A stretch of DNA of 15,778 bases from DATKKM01 sp036741795 (GTDB lineage Bacteria; Chloroflexota; Dehalococcoidia; SM23-28-2; RBG-16-64-32), in assembly GCA_036741795.1 (NCBI GenBank), contig DAINRO010000057.1:1-15778 (forward strand), read 5' to 3'. Shown here piece after piece: positions 13,563 through 15,778 of this stretch (its first letter is position 1; the number at the start of each line of letters is the position of its first letter). The position numbers and the translations under genes were made by a program. The notes under the pieces were generated by a model that saw only the letters and a list, made by a program, of their open reading frames with translations, was not told the DNA's origin and did no database searches.

Positions 13563-14690
13563 ATGCGCACCCCCTTCGCGGAGACCAAGCGTTTTCAGGC
13601 CAACCTCGACGACGAGATCGACGGTATCGCCATCTACGAACTCCTCGCCGAACTTGAGAAGGACCCGGAGCGCAAGCGCATCTTCGACGAGTTGGCTCAC
13701 GTGGAAGTCGGCCACGCAGACGTCTGGCGCAACGCTCTCCGTGAAGCCGGCGTCGAACCGCGCGAGCACGGTCCCAGCATCAAGATCCGCCTCATCGGCC
13801 AGGCGGCCCGAGTCTTCGGCACCCAGTCCGTCCTTCCGATCATCCGCACCATGGAAGCCGGCGCCTACAGCGCATATATGGCCCAGGACGAACGTGCCCA
13901 GGCCATCGCTCCGGACGAGAGCCACCACCGCCGCACCATGGCGAAGCTCAGTAAGGGTGATGTGCCGACCGCTGTGGATACGATTGCCCGGCGCGAGACG
14001 TGGCACCGGACCGGCGGCGGCGGCGCCCTTCGCGCCGGAATCTTTGGCGTCAGCGACGGCCTCGTCTCCAACACCGCGCTCGTCATGGGCTTCGCCGGAG
14101 CGCAGGCCGAAGCCAGCTTCGTGGTCCTCGCCGGTGTCGCCGGGCTCATGGCGGGCGCCTTCTCGATGGCGGCCGGCGAATACGTCTCAATGCGCGCCCA
14201 GCGCGAGCTGTTCGAGCGCCAGATCGAACTTGAACGCGAGGAACTCCTCAACTCCCCGGACGAGGAACAGAAGGAGATCTCCCTCATCTACCAGGCCAAG
14301 GGCTTGCCGAAGGATGAAGCTGACCAGACCGCTGCCCGTCTCATGGAAAACCCGGAGGTCGCCCTCGACACCCTTGTCCGCGAAGAGCTGGGCCTCGACC
14401 CTCGCGAACTGGGCTCGCCCTGGGGCGCGGCGTTCTGGTCATTCCTCGCCTTCGCCATCGGCGCCTTCATCCCGGTGCTCCCGTTCCTCTTCGGCTCGGC
14501 GGATACGCCCGTCATCGTCATTAGCGCCCTGCTCAGCGGCGCGGCGCTATTTGGGGTCGGTGTCGGCGTCTCGCTCTTCACCGGCCGCAGCGCCCTCTAC
14601 AGCGGCGCCCGACAGGTGGGATTGGGCGCGGCGGCAGCTGCCGTCACCTTCGTCATCGGCAGCATCATCGGGGTGTCGACGGAGGTCTAG
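13563..14690 (+). CDS. Ferritin-like/VIT1 fusion iron (manganese) transporter, MbfA-like
   Basis: A 375-residue membrane protein joining two domains. Residues 10-150 form a ferritin-like four-helix bundle with diiron-type ligands: Glu in the first helix (Glu18/Glu26), ExxH at 48-51, Glu98 and a second ExxH at 119-122. Residues 152-375 form a VIT1/CCC1 transporter with about five membrane helices (FGVSDGLVSNTALVMGF; GLMAGAFSMAAGEYVSM; about 286-310; 315-338; 352-372) and a charged cytoplasmic segment with REELL and EE-rich helices (214-280) that binds metal in this family. Known relatives such as rhizobial MbfA export iron and protect against iron/peroxide stress. I chose ATG 13563; the longer frame from GTG 13521 starts inside the hairpin repeat. 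The stop TAG interlocks with that of the opposing crotonyl-CoA reductase gene. Confidence 0.94.
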   Translation: MRTPFAETKRFQANLDDEIDGIAIYELLAELEKDPERKRIFDELAHVEVGHADVWRNALREAGVEPREHGPSIKIRLIGQAARVFGTQSVLPIIRTMEAGAYSAYMAQDERAQAIAPDESHHRRTMAKLSKGDVPTAVDTIARRETWHRTGGGGALRAGIFGVSDGLVSNTALVMGFAGAQAEASFVVLAGVAGLMAGAFSMAAGEYVSMRAQRELFERQIELEREELLNSPDEEQKEISLIYQAKGLPKDEADQTAARLMENPEVALDTLVREELGLDPRELGSPWGAAFWSFLAFAIGAFIPVLPFLFGSADTPVIVISALLSGAALFGVGVGVSLFTGRSALYSGARQVGLGAAAAAVTFVIGSIIGVSTEV

Positions 14691-15778
14691 TCCAGGTCCT
14701 TCATCCCCCGGCGCGGCGCGTTCACCATCGCCGCCATCACTCCCAGCGGCTGGCGCCCCTCGTGCATCATCTGGTGGCATAGCGCGATCTCGTCCCAGTC
14801 GTACGTCTCGCCCAGGCACGGGTCGATCTTCCCGTCCAGCACCAGTTGGTTGAACTCGTTCGCGTCCTTGTCGTTCGCGAAATGCGAGCCCTGCAGCCGC
14901 TTCTGGCGCATCCACAGGTAACGCAGGTCCACCGTGGCGTTGAAGCCGCTCGTCCCCGCGCAGATCACCACCATCCCGCCCGTGTCCACAAGGAATATCG
15001 AGGTCGGTACCGTGTCCTCGCCCGGGTGGTCGAAGACGATGGATGGCGCCTTCCGCTCGCCCAGCACTTCCCAGAACTTCGCGCCGAACGCGCGCACGCC
15101 CTGCATCCACTTCCCGTATGCTTCGTCGTCCGTCCAATGCGGCAGCATCCCCCAGTGGTCGAAGTCCTTGCGGTTGATGCAGCCCTTCGCGCCCAGCTTC
15201 ATGCAGAAGTCGAACTTGTCCTCGCTCGACACCACCGCGATCGGGATGCCGCCCAGCTCCTTGACGATCTGGATGGCCATTGACCCCAGCCCGCCGGAAC
15301 CGCCCCAGATCAGCACCGGGTCACCCGGCTTCACCACGTTCGGCGTCCAGTTCGTCAGCATCCGGTACGCAGTCGCCCCCACGAGCGTCGGCGCCGCCGC
15401 TTCCTCCCACGTCAGATGCTCGGCCTTGGGCATGCACTGGTGCGCCTGCACCTTCGTGAACTGCGCGAAGCTGCCCCAGTTGCTCTCGTAGCCCCAGATC
15501 CGGTACGACGGGTCGAACATCGGCTCGTTCCCGGCCTTCACGTACTCCGTGTCCTCGTCCCACATCCCGCAGTGGATGACCACGCGGTCGCCCACCTTGA
15601 TGTTAGTGACGGCGCTCCCCACCTTGTAGACGATGCCGGATGCATCGCTGCCGCCGATGTGGAACCCCGTCGTGTCCCCTTCCTTCTCCCGCGCCTTGAT
15701 GACGTTCACCGGGATGCCGCGCGCCGCCCAGACGTTGTTGTAGTTGATCCCCGCCGCCATCACCATCACCAGCGCCTC
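14687..15778 (-). CDS. ccr: Crotonyl-CoA carboxylase/reductase (5' end outside window)
   Basis: At least 363 residues, open to the right edge; family members have about 420-450, so roughly 70-80 N-terminal residues are missing. It is a zinc-free medium-chain reductase that reduces and carboxylates crotonyl-CoA to ethylmalonyl-CoA with NADPH and CO2 (ethylmalonyl-CoA pathway, or supply of extender units). Counting from GTG 15769: NYNNVWAARG (9-18), GSDASGIV, RIWGYESNWG (90-99), the NADPH motif GGSGGLGS (156-163), FDHPGED, and GSHFAND (294-300). Three of the four CO2-pocket residues known from the Kitasatospora enzyme are kept (Asn in NYN, Glu95, His296), but Phe before Glu is Tyr94. The acyl substrate could differ (acryloyl-CoA or longer). 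Its stop codon overlaps that of the VIT1-type gene. Confidence 0.93.
   Translation of the reverse strand, partial: EALVMVMAAGINYNNVWAARGIPVNVIKAREKEGDTTGFHIGGSDASGIVYKVGSAVTNIKVGDRVVIHCGMWDEDTEYVKAGNEPMFDPSYRIWGYESNWGSFAQFTKVQAHQCMPKAEHLTWEEAAAPTLVGATAYRMLTNWTPNVVKPGDPVLIWGGSGGLGSMAIQIVKELGGIPIAVVSSEDKFDFCMKLGAKGCINRKDFDHWGMLPHWTDDEAYGKWMQGVRAFGAKFWEVLGERKAPSIVFDHPGEDTVPTSIFLVDTGGMVVICAGTSGFNATVDLRYLWMRQKRLQGSHFANDKDANEFNQLVLDGKIDPCLGETYDWDEIALCHQMMHEGRQPLGVMAAMVNAPRRGMKDLD

Overview
The window is GC-rich, densely packed bacterial DNA with no rRNA, tRNA, CRISPR array, transposase or phage gene that I can see. It holds 15 protein genes, one of them cut by the right edge. The gene mix (crotonyl-CoA carboxylase/reductase, animal-type class I aldolase, tandem SDRs, a ferritin-like/VIT1 fusion, an M16B protease), several TTG/GTG starts and the intergenic repeats suggest a Chloroflexota-like organism. 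That placement is an inference from style and content, not from a marker gene.

Left part (1-3267): on the minus strand lie a divergent RpiB/LacA/LacB-family protein and, 19 bp downstream, a membrane-anchored protein with a His-rich domain and two cupredoxin-like folds that both lack the copper-binding Cys. Divergent to them is a class I fructose-bisphosphate aldolase with a complete active site. Centre left (3498-8302, plus strand): an M16B zinc protease is followed 14 bp later by a tightly coupled Gfo/Idh/MocA oxidoreductase, DUF6807 ('PmoA family') protein and small cupin, which looks like a carbohydrate or cyclitol catabolic unit. A class I SAM methyltransferase and a class V PLP aminotransferase of the alanine/serine-glyoxylate type follow. 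Centre right (9555-10736, minus strand): a two-gene unit encodes an exported Ser/Asn repeat protein and a cytosolic protein resembling DUF6065.

Right part (10958-15778): a DinB-like protein lies behind a perfect CRP/FNR-type palindrome. It is followed by three SDR-related genes in tandem: a short Rossmann half, a complete SDR, and an SDR with a substituted active site that overlaps the second by one base. Next comes a ferritin-like/VIT1 iron protein. Converging on it, with the two stop codons interlocked in one CTAG, is crotonyl-CoA carboxylase/reductase on the minus strand.

The intergenic DNA is not empty. Three sites carry period-7 tandem repeats of the same unit (C-Y-M-T-T-Y-A on the plus strand). 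Two sites, each 13-14 bp after a stop codon, carry the same hairpin repeat with a compensatory stem change. Several genes have a -10-like hexamer almost touching the start codon and no Shine-Dalgarno, suggesting leaderless or near-leaderless mRNAs. The strongest leads for something new are the SDR trio with its Lys-to-Asp partner, the Cys-less cupredoxin membrane protein, the RpiB-fold protein that has lost phosphate-binding residues, and the Asn-every-four-residues exported protein with its DUF6065-like partner.
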